In this document: one piece after another, positions 4,723 through 10,872 of the stretch
How the letters are laid out: every line of letters starts with the position of its first letter
How positions within the stretch are numbered: the first letter of the stretch is position 1
Source: Candidatus Caccousia avistercoris
Lineage (GTDB): Bacteria; Bacillota; Clostridia; Oscillospirales; Acutalibacteraceae
Reading direction: 5' to 3'
Assembly: GCA_018715025.1 (NCBI GenBank)
Contig: DVMK01000219.1
Location: 1-10,872, forward strand
DNA length: 10,872 nt
Notes under the pieces: generated by a model
The model's database searches: none
The model's input: only the letters and a program-made list of their open reading frames with translations
What the model was told of the DNA's origin: nothing
Position numbers and translations under genes: made by a program

Positions 4723-6468
4723 ATGAAATCTCAGTTTACAAAAGAACGCGTGGGGAAGTTTTTCTCCTATTATAAGCCCCATTGGAAGATTTTCGCGGTG
4801 GATATGGGCTGCGTGGTGATCTGCGCCGCCGCCTTTCTGCTGTTCCCTTTGGTTTCCGGGTACATTACCGGCGAGGTTCTGTCAGGGGGCGAGGCCTCCC
4901 TGCAGGGGCTGCTGGCCGGGGGGCTGGCGCTGCTGGCGCTGTACCTGGTGCGGGTGGCAAGCGAGGTTACCTACGCTTACCTGGGCCACGCCATGGGCGC
5001 GAAGATGGAGCGCACCATGCGGGAAGAGCTGTTCCGCCATTATGAAGAGCAGTCCTTCGCCTTTCACGCCAAGAACAGCGTGGGCAAGCTGATGACCGTT
5101 ATTTCCAACGACCTGACCGGCATGACGGAGCTTTTCCACCACGGCCCGGAGGACCTGGTGATGGCCCTCATCAAATTTGTGGGGGCCTTTGTCATTCTGC
5201 TGTGCGTCAACGTGCCGCTGACTCTCATTGTGTTCGTCATGCTGCCCGTTCTCACCCTGATCACCCTGCGCATGGACAAGGCCTTCGAGCGGATAAACCT
5301 GCGCAGCCGGGCGGATCTGAGCGCCCTGAACGAGCGTGTGGAGGACACCCTGGCGGGGATTCGCACGGTGAAGGCGTTCGGAAACGAAGAGGCGGAGTTT
5401 CGCCGCTTTGCGGAGAAAAACGACGCCTACACCAAAAGCATGTGCCTGTTTTACAAGCTGGAATCCTACTTTTACAACACCCTTCATTCCTACCCCCAGT
5501 TTCTCACCATGCTGGCGGTGTTTTTCGGGGCGCTTTTTCTGGGGAACGGCAGCCTGGACGTGCCGGTTCTGGTCACCTTTCTGCTGTACGTGGGCAGCAT
5601 GGCCGAGCCGGTGAACTACCTGCTGAACTTCATGCGCCTGTACGAGGAGGGGAAGGCCGGGTTCCTGCGCTTTATGGAAATGATGGAGACCCAGCCCGCG
5701 GTGACAGAGGATCCCCACCCGGTGGAGCTGCCCCAGGTGGAGGGGGAGATCGCCTTTCACAACGTAACCTTCCGCTATGAGGATTCGCCGGAAAACGTGC
5801 TGGAAAACCTTTCCTTCCGCATCCGGCCCGGCCAGTGCGCCGCCTTCGCCGGGGCCTCCGGCATAGGGAAAACCACAGTCTGCGCGCTGATGACCAGGTT
5901 TTACGACCCCTGCGAGGGCAGCGTCACCCTGGACGGCGCCGACCTGCGCCGAATTTCCTTCCGCTCCCTGCGGGATGCGGTGGGCGTGGTGCAGCAGGAG
6001 GTGTACATCTTCAACGGCACCATCCGGGAAAATATCTGCTACGGCAGGCCGGACGCCACCGAGGAGGAGATGGTGCAGGCCGCAAAGCTGGCGGACATTC
6101 ACAGCTTTATTTGCTCCCTGCCCCAGGGCTACGACAGCCAGGTGGGCACCAAGGGGATTAAGCTTTCCGGCGGGCAGCGCCAAAGGCTCAGCATTGCCCG
6201 CCTGTTCCTGAAGGATCCCAAAATCCTGATTTTGGACGAGGCCACCAGCGCCCTGGACTATGAAAGCGAGGTGGCCGTGCAGGCCTCCATCGAAAGGCTG
6301 ATGAAGGGCCGCACCTGCATTGTGATTGCCCACAGGCTTTCCACCATTCGGAACGCAGATGTGATTTATGTGCTGAAGGAGAAGAAAATCGCGGAGCAGG
6401 GCAGCCACCAGGAGCTGCTTGCCCTGGGGGGAGAATACGCCAAGCTCTGCGAATTCGGAAGGCTGTAG
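4723..6468 (+). CDS. ABC exporter half-transporter (ABCB/MsbA-BmrA type)
   Basis: This ATP-driven exporter has a fused membrane and nucleotide-binding domain and acts as a dimer in the cytoplasmic membrane. Its 581 residues are typical for the family. Residues 1-310 form six helices with the coupling-helix region AGIRTVKAFGNE (211-222). The ATPase domain (about 340-581) has Walker A GASGIGKTT (377-385, Lys383), Q-loop Gln425 in VQQEVYIF, signature LSGGQ (481-485), Walker B ILILDE (501-506, catalytic Glu506), D-loop SALD and switch His537. All catalytic residues are intact. ATG 4723 follows GGAGG by four bases. It has no obvious partner half-transporter in the window, so a homodimer is likely, or a partner encoded elsewhere. 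The substrate is unknown: drug, lipid and peptide are all possible. It lies behind a leader ORF and is followed after 40 bases by a nitroreductase, probably cotranscribed. Confidence 0.95.
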   Translation: MKSQFTKERVGKFFSYYKPHWKIFAVDMGCVVICAAAFLLFPLVSGYITGEVLSGGEASLQGLLAGGLALLALYLVRVASEVTYAYLGHAMGAKMERTMREELFRHYEEQSFAFHAKNSVGKLMTVISNDLTGMTELFHHGPEDLVMALIKFVGAFVILLCVNVPLTLIVFVMLPVLTLITLRMDKAFERINLRSRADLSALNERVEDTLAGIRTVKAFGNEEAEFRRFAEKNDAYTKSMCLFYKLESYFYNTLHSYPQFLTMLAVFFGALFLGNGSLDVPVLVTFLLYVGSMAEPVNYLLNFMRLYEEGKAGFLRFMEMMETQPAVTEDPHPVELPQVEGEIAFHNVTFRYEDSPENVLENLSFRIRPGQCAAFAGASGIGKTTVCALMTRFYDPCEGSVTLDGADLRRISFRSLRDAVGVVQQEVYIFNGTIRENICYGRPDATEEEMVQAAKLADIHSFICSLPQGYDSQVGTKGIKLSGGQRQRLSIARLFLKDPKILILDEATSALDYESEVAVQASIERLMKGRTCIVIAHRLSTIRNADVIYVLKEKKIAEQGSHQELLALGGEYAKLCEFGRL

Positions 6469-6508
6469 ATTGTTTATCTATAAAATTGCAACAAGGAGGA
6501 ATGACACA

Positions 6509-7012
6509 ATGGAACTGCTTGATTTGATGCGGGAGCGCCGCAGCATCCGCAGGTACGACAGCCGCCCGGTGGAAGAGGAGAAGCTGGCCAAGGTACTGGA
6601 AGCGGGCCGTCTGGCCCCTTCTGCCCGGAACCTGCAGGAGTGGAAATTTGTTCTGGTACAGGGCGGGCTGCTGCCAGCCCTGTGCGAGGCCTGCAACGGC
6701 CAGGCTATGGTGCGGGAAGCCCCCGCCGCCCTGGTGGTGTGCGCCACCGAAAGCCATTTGATGGGCTGCGGACAGCCCAGCGGGACGGTGAACTGTTCCA
6801 TTGCCCTCAGCTTTATGCTGCTGGAGGCGCAGGAACAGGGCCTGGGCATGTGCTGGCTGGGCGCTTTTGATGCGGGCAAGGTCAAGGCGGCCCTTTCCCT
6901 GCCGGAAGGCTGGGTTCCGGTGGCGGTTTCCCCGCTGGGATACCCGGCGGAATCTCCCGCCCCCAGGGCCCGCAAGCCGATGGAGGAGGTTGCCGTCCGC
7001 CTGGGAGAATGA
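6509..7012 (+). CDS. Nitroreductase-family FMN oxidoreductase
   Basis: This is a cytoplasmic flavoprotein of 167 residues, a short form of the family (often 165-220). FMN-binding features are RRSIRRY (10-16), APSARNLQEWKF (36-47, Ser38 and Asn41), the dimer-interface helix near 95-112 leading to GLGMCWLGAF (111-120), and SPLGYP (141-146). Members reduce nitroaromatics, quinones or flavins with NAD(P)H as a homodimer, but the substrate here is unknown. ATG 6509 has AAGGAGGA eight bases upstream. An upstream in-frame ATG at 6419 lies inside the ABC gene and is rejected. It sits 40 bases after the ABC exporter with no terminator between and a strong one behind, so the two likely form an operon. 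A weak -10 (TATAAA, 6479-6484) in the gap could give some independent expression. Confidence 0.9.
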   Translation: MELLDLMRERRSIRRYDSRPVEEEKLAKVLEAGRLAPSARNLQEWKFVLVQGGLLPALCEACNGQAMVREAPAALVVCATESHLMGCGQPSGTVNCSIALSFMLLEAQEQGLGMCWLGAFDAGKVKAALSLPEGWVPVAVSPLGYPAESPAPRARKPMEEVAVRLGE

Positions 7013-7064
7013 CGGCCCGTCCCCCCGCGGCCGGGGAAAGACAGAAGAATAAGGCAGAGCAAAG

Positions 7065-7128
7065 AAGCCTTCCGGCGGATGCGGCTGCGGCGAGCGGGCT
7101 GCAGCCGCGAAAGCCGGAAGGCTTTTTT
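7065..7128 (+). terminator. Terminator of the ABC exporter-nitroreductase unit
   Basis: The outer perfect 12-bp stem AAGCCTTCCGGC (7065-7076) pairs with 7113-7124. It encloses a second perfect 8-bp stem GCGGCTGC (7081-7088) with 7101-7108, and a run of six T (7123-7128) follows. Confidence 0.93.
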
Positions 7129-7336
7129 GGGGGGGAAGGGCCCTGTCCACGTCTGGCGCCGCGGGCGGGCCCTGCGCTGCGGATCCCGCAGCGTGACCTT
7201 TACACCGCTGGCGTGCGGTGAGGCGGTGATCCCCGCCGGGAATATCAGCTATGGCTTTGTGCAGTACGAATATCTGCCCCGCAATTCCTGCAATATCACT
7301 TCCGCCGATGCGGTGCGGGCCGCCGCCGCAGAGTAA
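7127..7336 (+). pseudogene. Possible gene remnant before the GH25 gene
   Basis: Between the terminator and the GH25 promoter one plus frame is open to TAA 7334-7336. The part from about 7145 (VHVWRRGRALRCG) to the end (AGNISYGFVQYEYLPRNS, CNITSADAVRAAAAE) has amino-acid and codon composition typical of coding sequence here. No initiation site fits: the only ATG (7079) lies inside the terminator, and neither TTG 7127 nor GTG 7193 has a ribosome binding site. It may be the 3' end of a lost gene or an unusual small gene. I do not recognise the sequence. Frame openness alone is weak evidence in GC-rich DNA. Confidence 0.3.
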
Positions 7337-7362
7337 CAGCCCCCGCCCTTTCTGCATAGAAT
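7335..7362 (+). promoter_or_regulatory. Possible sigma-K-like promoter of the GH25 gene
   Basis: AACAG (7335-7339) and CATAGAAT (7355-7362) have 17 bases between AC and CATA, exactly as upstream of dapA. The last base of the CATANNNTA pattern is G rather than A. The predicted leader is about 52 bases. No sigma-A promoter is evident between the previous terminator and this gene. Confidence 0.33.
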
Positions 7363-7421
7363 GGGCATGGGACGCCCCCTCGCATTCCCCAGGGAGCGCC
7401 CCGGAAGGGGGAAGAAAATTC

Positions 7422-8315
7422 ATGATGAACGGAATCGACGTCAGCTCCTACCAGGGGCTCATCAATTGGGATGAGGTGAAGAAAAGCGGGCCGCAGTTCG
7501 CTATTCTGCGCGCGGGGTATGGAAATACCGCCAAGCAGAAGGACAAGTGGTTCGACCGCAATGTGCAGGGCATGACAGCTGCAGGAATTCCGGCGGGCGC
7601 TTACTGGTTCAGCTATGCGGCCACGCCGGAGGAAGCCCGCCAGGAGGCCCGGGCCTGCCAGGAGGTGCTTCGTCCCTATTGGGGGAAGCTAGAATTCCCC
7701 ATTTATTACGACTTTGAATACTCCTCAGACCAGTATGTGAAGGCCCAGACGGGAAAGGAACTTTCCAAGCAGGAACGCACGCAGATTATCGCCGCCTTTC
7801 TGGAGGAAATGGAAAGGGCGGGCTACTGCGGCGGTCTGTATACCAATCGGGATTATATTCAGAATAAAATCCTGCTGGACAGCCTGGCCCAGTACGAGCT
7901 TTGGGTGGCGGATTACAGCCGGCAGCCGGATCCCCGCGCCGGATTGTGGCAAACCGGCGACGCCGGGGTTGTGGCGGGGATTTCCGTGCGTGTGGACACC
8001 GACAAAAGCCTGAAGGATTACCCGGAAATTCTCCGGGCCGAGGGCAAAAACGGGCTGCAGCCCAAAGCCGACTGGACCAGCGACACCACAACCACCGTGA
8101 GCCTGCGGAAGTGCGGCATGTACACCGCCAAAATTACCGGCAGGGACATCGGCCTGGTTGCGGGCACCCCCGGCGTGGTGTGCCTGGAGCGGTGCCGCCG
8201 GGAAGGGGACGCCACCTTCTGGCATGTGATTGGAATTGGGGAGCCCGGCGCTGAGACGGGCATTTACCCCAGCGAAGGCGGGGACCGCATTTTTGTGGCC
8301 CGCATCATCCGGTAG
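7422..8315 (+). CDS. GH25 lysozyme (N-acetylmuramidase) without signal peptide
   Basis: The enzyme hydrolyses the MurNAc-GlcNAc bond of peptidoglycan. Its 297 residues comprise a GH25 barrel (about 3-205) and a C-terminal module (about 215-297). Seen directly: GIDVSSYQG (4-12, Asp6), ILRAGYG (28-34), YWFSYA (61-66), YYDFEYS (95-101, catalytic Asp97 and Glu99), GLYTN (138-142), WVADY (161-165) and VDTDKSLKDYP (191-201). The C-terminal module (TTTVSLRKCGMY ... GETGIYP-like turn ... FVARI) looks like a wall-binding or carbohydrate-binding beta domain often found after clostridial GH25 domains. That assignment is tentative. ATG 7422 (or 7425) follows GGGGGAAG. No signal peptide or membrane anchor exists, so release must be by holin, lysis or a non-classical route, as with phage endolysins or the mother-cell hydrolase CwlC. 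No phage genes adjoin it. Confidence 0.9.
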   Translation: MMNGIDVSSYQGLINWDEVKKSGPQFAILRAGYGNTAKQKDKWFDRNVQGMTAAGIPAGAYWFSYAATPEEARQEARACQEVLRPYWGKLEFPIYYDFEYSSDQYVKAQTGKELSKQERTQIIAAFLEEMERAGYCGGLYTNRDYIQNKILLDSLAQYELWVADYSRQPDPRAGLWQTGDAGVVAGISVRVDTDKSLKDYPEILRAEGKNGLQPKADWTSDTTTTVSLRKCGMYTAKITGRDIGLVAGTPGVVCLERCRREGDATFWHVIGIGEPGAETGIYPSEGGDRIFVARIIR

Positions 8316-8355
8316 CAGCCCCGGTACGCGCCCCGTCAGGCGCTTTCTCATAAAC

Positions 8356-8422
8356 AACGCCCCGAAGGGCAGGCCCCTGTGCGCTGGCAAGCCAGGCGTG
8401 GCCTTCCCCTTCGGGGCGTTTT
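8356..8422 (+). terminator. Terminator of the GH25 gene
   Basis: A perfect 14-bp outer stem AACGCCCCGAAGGG (8356-8369) pairs with 8407-8420. It encloses further short pairings (CTGGC 8384-8388 with GCCAG 8391-8395 region; GGCC 8372-8375 with 8400-8403), and four T follow. Confidence 0.85.
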
Positions 8423-8485
8423 GCCCAATCTTCTCTTCTTTTTCCCGGCCCCGGCGGCGGTGACGGCAGGATGCGGGAAATAGAT

Positions 8486-8529
8486 ACAGTATTATGGCCC
8501 CCGGTTTTACCGGAGGCCATAATACCTGT
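8486..8529. terminator. Long hairpin, probable terminator of the minus-strand operon
   Basis: GTATTATGGCC (8489-8499) is perfectly complementary to 8515-8525. It is extended outward by ACAG/CTGT with one bulge and inward by CCGG/CCGG around a 5-base loop. It lies 17 bases after the stop of the TIM-barrel gene. The minus-strand tail (TGTATCTATTT) is only moderately T-rich, so a role as RNA-stability element or regulatory site is also possible. Confidence 0.55.
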
Positions 8530-8545
8530 CTCGCGTAAACGGCTG

Positions 8546-9271
8546 TCATACCAGGCCGGAGAGGAAGGCCAAATCTCTGCGGGCGTCCTCCAGCTGCTCC
8601 GCCGCCGTTTCGCTCTGCTCTGTTTCCACCACCGCCCAGGGGATGCCCAGGCGGTTCCCGCAGGCGGCCAGCTCTGCCAGGGGCAGGTTTCCCCGGCCGG
8701 CCTCTGTGCCGTGCTCCATGGTGCCGTCCTTCAGGTGGAGCAGACGCACCTGATCCCGGCGCTGCTCCAGGTACGCCAGCGGATCGGCGCCGCCCCGGTA
8801 CGCCCAGTACACGTCCAGCTCCAGCGCCAGGCCGGGCATGGCCCCGGCCAGCGTGTCCAGCAGGCGCTCCCCCTCGTCAGCGGTGAATTCCTGCTGGTGG
8901 TTGTGGTAAAAAAGCTGCATGCCCGCCTTCTCGTAAAGCCCGGCCACCTTTTGCAGGGATTCGGCAAAATCCCTCGCCCCGGAACGGGAGCGAAGGGGGA
9001 ACCCGGGGCAGACGATCCGCCGGTTCCCCAGCTCCTGCTGGTAAGCGATGGTTTCCTGCGGGCGCTCCAAAATTTCCTCTGCGGGAATGTGCGCCCCCAT
9101 GGCTTCCAGCCCGTACTGCTTCAGCCACCCGGCCACCTGCCTGGCCGGGCAGCCGAAAAATCCGGCGAACTCCACACCGGAAAATCCCATGGCCGCGGTG
9201 CGGCGCAGGGCGTCCTGCAAATCCTCCTGACAGGCCGCCCGGATGGAATAAAGCTGCAGCGCTAATTTCAT
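8546..9271 (-). CDS. Sugar phosphate isomerase/epimerase-like TIM-barrel protein
   Basis: This cytoplasmic protein of 241 residues belongs to the xylose-isomerase-like/AP endonuclease 2 TIM-barrel family, which includes IolE and IolI and other sugar or cyclitol isomerases. It begins LALQLYSIR and carries candidate metal and substrate ligands at FSGVEFAG (Glu34), GAHIP (His61), FYHNHQQEF (122-129), ELDVYWAYRGGADP (151-164, Asp153), LLHLKDG (177-183, His179 and Asp182) and VVETEQS (214-220, Glu216). The exact substrate cannot be assigned. The length is slightly short of the usual 250-290. ATG 9271 is preceded by GGGAGGAAA. It is the second gene of a minus-strand operon, 42 bases after the PHP-domain gene, which suggests both act on one sugar-derived metabolite or on the same signal. 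Confidence 0.85.
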   Translation of the reverse strand: MKLALQLYSIRAACQEDLQDALRRTAAMGFSGVEFAGFFGCPARQVAGWLKQYGLEAMGAHIPAEEILERPQETIAYQQELGNRRIVCPGFPLRSRSGARDFAESLQKVAGLYEKAGMQLFYHNHQQEFTADEGERLLDTLAGAMPGLALELDVYWAYRGGADPLAYLEQRRDQVRLLHLKDGTMEHGTEAGRGNLPLAELAACGNRLGIPWAVVETEQSETAAEQLEDARRDLAFLSGLV

Positions 9272-9313
9272 ATTGATTTCCTCCCTGTTTGGCTGCCCGC
9301 CTGTGGGGCAGAC

Positions 9314-10657
9314 TCAAAATGCAAAGTATTTCCGGCGCAGGGCGCGCATTCTGGGGGCCCGCTGTTCCAGAGCCTCCCTCACTTCCCGGTTCCCGCAGGC
9401 GTACTCCTTCATCAGCCGGCCTTCCTCATGGCACAGGTCGTCGTGCAGGGGGAAGTAATGCTTCAGCAGGAAATTGCCGTAGCGAACCAGGCGGCTTTCC
9501 CCCACCAGGCGCAGCTTGGTGTCCATGCCGTCCACGGCGGCGGTGTACCGGTCCCGGATGGAGCCGATGAGGGCTTCCCTAGTGTTTTCCGGGGAGAATA
9601 CCAGGGTGCGGGCCACGGTGCCTGCCGGGTTGTTCACAGAGCCGTGGCTGTCGGTGCTGCCCACAATGGGGTACACCCGGCCCTTGGCCATATCCTCGTA
9701 GTAGCGGATCGCCTGGAAGCCGTTCTGCTCAAAGTACAGCTCGCCGCCCAGCACCTCAAAGGCGTCGAAGGGCCGGCGCTCCATCATGCACTCCACAAAG
9801 CTTTCCGGCACCTGGTACACGTCGGAAATCCAATAGGGGTGGCAGAAAACGCCAAGGCCGTTGGCCTGGCGAATCTGCCGGAAGGCCCACTCGCACACGG
9901 CAAAGGAGATTTTTTCCACGCCCTCCGGCAGGGCAAGCTCCTCTGCCAGGGCCGCCACCTGCCTGTCGTATTCCTCGCGGGAGAGCACAGGCGGGGGCAC
10001 CGCGCCCTGCCGCGCCCGTGGCTGGCCCTGGGCGTCCGGCGTGTCGTCCCGCTCTACCAGGGCGTTGATGCTGTAATCCCCGCCGAAATTGATGATATGT
10101 ACGTCTGTGCCGGGCAGGTGGACTTCCTCCCCCGGCGTCAGCAGGAAGTCGGAATCGACGCCTGCAAAGGCGCGGATGGCCTCCAGGGAAGGGTAATACC
10201 GGCGGTGGTCGGTAATGGCCATGAAGTCGTACCCGAATTTCCGGTAATTGGCCGCCACAATCTCCGGCGCTTCCTTCCCGTCGGAACGGAAGCTGTGCAC
10301 GTGCAGATCGCCCATAAAGGGATAACGGCCCGCCAGATCCTCCTTCACCGCATACAGAGAAAGCTGTACCCTCCCCTTCGGCCCCTCGAACCGCAGGTAA
10401 TATTCCTGCTCAGAAGGCAGAAGGCAGCGGAGCCGAAGCTCGCCCCGTGAGCCCGCCGTCACCGGGTACAGGGTATGGTTCGGCCGCTCCGGATAATACA
10501 CCGGGGAGCCCTCCTCCGTGGGAAGAAGCTCTACCTGGCAGAGGGACCCGGGCGTGAGGGCGGCGTGCCGCCCCAGCGGTTCAATGGTAATCTCTGTTTC
10601 CACCCCTGCGCGCAGAACCTTGGGGAAAACATCGTAATTGTGCAGCGCTGTCAGCAT
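9314..10657 (-). CDS. PHP-domain metal-dependent phosphoesterase with N-terminal beta domain
   Basis: The product has 447 residues. The N-terminal 110 form a domain rich in beta-type sequence (TEITIEPLG, ELRLRCLLPSE, VQLSLYAV) that I cannot name. The PHP domain starts at GDLHVHSFRSDG (116-127, His119 and His121). It continues with ITDHRRYYPS (148-157, Asp150 and His151), TPGEEVHL (174-181, Glu178), HIINFGG (187-193, His187), VFCHPYW (270-276, His273) and GSTDSHGS (333-340, Asp336 and His338), so the trinuclear metal ligands look complete. PHP proteins hydrolyse phosphomonoesters or related bonds in the cytoplasm, and no signal peptide is seen. The C-terminal ~70 residues are helical and basic. 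ATG 10657 follows AAGGAGG. It is the first gene of an operon with the TIM-barrel protein. The natural substrate is unknown; a sugar phosphate is a reasonable guess. Confidence 0.87.
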   Translation of the reverse strand: MLTALHNYDVFPKVLRAGVETEITIEPLGRHAALTPGSLCQVELLPTEEGSPVYYPERPNHTLYPVTAGSRGELRLRCLLPSEQEYYLRFEGPKGRVQLSLYAVKEDLAGRYPFMGDLHVHSFRSDGKEAPEIVAANYRKFGYDFMAITDHRRYYPSLEAIRAFAGVDSDFLLTPGEEVHLPGTDVHIINFGGDYSINALVERDDTPDAQGQPRARQGAVPPPVLSREEYDRQVAALAEELALPEGVEKISFAVCEWAFRQIRQANGLGVFCHPYWISDVYQVPESFVECMMERRPFDAFEVLGGELYFEQNGFQAIRYYEDMAKGRVYPIVGSTDSHGSVNNPAGTVARTLVFSPENTREALIGSIRDRYTAAVDGMDTKLRLVGESRLVRYGNFLLKHYFPLHDDLCHEEGRLMKEYACGNREVREALEQRAPRMRALRRKYFAF

Positions 10658-10709
10658 AAAAATCCTCCTTTTTCCGCGCCTTTTTTAGGCACGTGTTCCT
10701 CTAAGGAGA

Positions 10710-10739
10710 ATACTAGCTCCCTTTTTCCCCTTTTGTCAA
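10710..10739 (-). promoter_or_regulatory. Sigma-A promoter of the PHP/TIM-barrel operon
   Basis: Read on the minus strand: TTGACA (10734-10739, exact consensus), an 18-base spacer and TAGTAT (10710-10715). The leader to ATG 10657 would be about 45 bases. Confidence 0.7.
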
Positions 10740-10756
10740 GAGGTGAAAATGTTACC

Positions 10757-10782
10757 TGGGCGAAAGCGCCTGCACTCGCCCA
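10757..10782. repeat. Inverted repeat upstream of the PHP/TIM-barrel promoter
   Basis: TGGGCGA (10757-10763) and TCGCCCA (10776-10782) form a perfect 7-bp dyad with a 12-base gap, 18 bases upstream of the minus-strand -35. Related partial copies occur nearby (TGGGC 10785-10789, TTGCCCA 10804-10810). The location suits an activator site or a shared divergent operator. No direct evidence for binding. Confidence 0.35.
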
Positions 10783-10840
10783 ACTGGGCTGTGCTGCTCT
10801 TGTTTGCCCAAGAATTTATAATAAAATCAAGATTTTAAAG

Positions 10841-10869
10841 TTTCGCCACAAAAATAATAATGTTATAAT
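10841..10869 (+). promoter_or_regulatory. Plus-strand extended -10 promoter leaving the window
   Basis: TATAAT (10864-10869) is preceded by TGT, an extended -10, in a strongly AT-rich stretch (10811-10870). The -35 position (TTTCGC, 10841-10846) is poor. It implies a plus-strand gene just beyond the right edge, divergent from the PHP operon. A second TATAAT at 10817-10822 has no clear -35. Confidence 0.45.
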
Positions 10870-10872
10870 AGC

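Noticed and set aside
4882..6408. 508-residue minus-strand open frame opposite the ABC exporter
   Set aside because: Low-complexity His/Gln/Gly-rich translation antisense to an intact ABC transporter with all catalytic motifs.
6501..6527. ATG immediately after AAGGAGGA before the nitroreductase
   Set aside because: Spacing to the ribosome binding site is about zero and it reads only eight codons out of frame. ATG 6509 is correctly spaced and in frame with the recognised protein.
8471..9265. 264-residue plus-strand open frame opposite the TIM-barrel gene
   Set aside because: It starts in a hairpin region without a ribosome binding site. The translation is Gln/Leu/Pro-rich and is the mirror of a recognised protein.
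9428..10450. 340-residue plus-strand open frame opposite the PHP gene
   Set aside because: No ribosome binding site or domain. The minus-strand PHP protein has complete metal-ligand motifs.
1..10872. CRISPR arrays, tRNA/rRNA genes, insertion sequences, attachment sites
   Set aside because: No regularly spaced direct repeats, cloverleaf-like segments, transposase or integrase coding, or flanking terminal repeats were seen on either strand.

Overview
The window looks like chromosome of a GC-rich, Gram-positive anaerobe of the Clostridia, most likely a gut Oscillospiraceae/Ruminococcaceae-type bacterium. This is inferred from GC-rich coding sequence with AT-rich promoters, strong AGGAGG-type ribosome binding sites, near-consensus sigma-A promoters with extended -10 elements, a clostridial-style MATE exporter and a GH25 lysozyme. 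No rRNA, tRNA, CRISPR array, integrase or transposase was seen. The genus cannot be named from the sequence alone.

Layout. The 3' end of an unrecognised gene (to 116) ends at a perfect terminator. Then comes dapA (315-1217, lysine/dipicolinate branch), followed by a MATE-family exporter (1381-2760) with its own promoter. A bidirectional terminator separates the exporter from a convergent gene for a small membrane-anchored protein of unknown function (2897-3409, minus). That gene and the next plus-strand unit diverge from a 397-base control region. The plus-strand unit has a consensus promoter, a structured leader with an intrinsic terminator, and a gene for a six-helix membrane protein resembling the GAP/SfLAP-LysE exporters (3807-4490). 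Next is an ABC exporter half-transporter (4723-6468), preceded by a promoter and a 17-codon leader ORF, with a nitroreductase-family flavoprotein (6509-7012) directly behind it and a strong terminator. After a stretch holding a possible gene remnant comes a GH25 lysozyme without a signal peptide (7422-8315). The right end is a minus-strand operon: a PHP-domain phosphoesterase (9314-10657) followed by a sugar-isomerase-like TIM barrel (8546-9271). A divergent promoter at the extreme right reads out of the window.

Themes. (1) Three membrane proteins that look like exporters, plus a nitroreductase, suggest a xenobiotic or antimicrobial response island. Two of the exporter genes sit behind leaders that look like attenuators. 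One has a terminator whose 5' arm lies inside a possible 9-codon ORF. The other has a well-initiated 17-codon ORF followed by two mutually exclusive RNA pairings, one of which covers the ribosome binding site of the ABC gene. (2) The MATE gene start contains an 8-base tandem repeat that separates the well-placed ATG from the reading frame. (3) dapA and the signal-less GH25 gene share an AACAG...CATAGAAT element with identical spacing. It resembles sigma-K promoters, so both genes may serve sporulation (dipicolinate supply and mother-cell lysis). These regulatory proposals are inferences from sequence and have not been tested.
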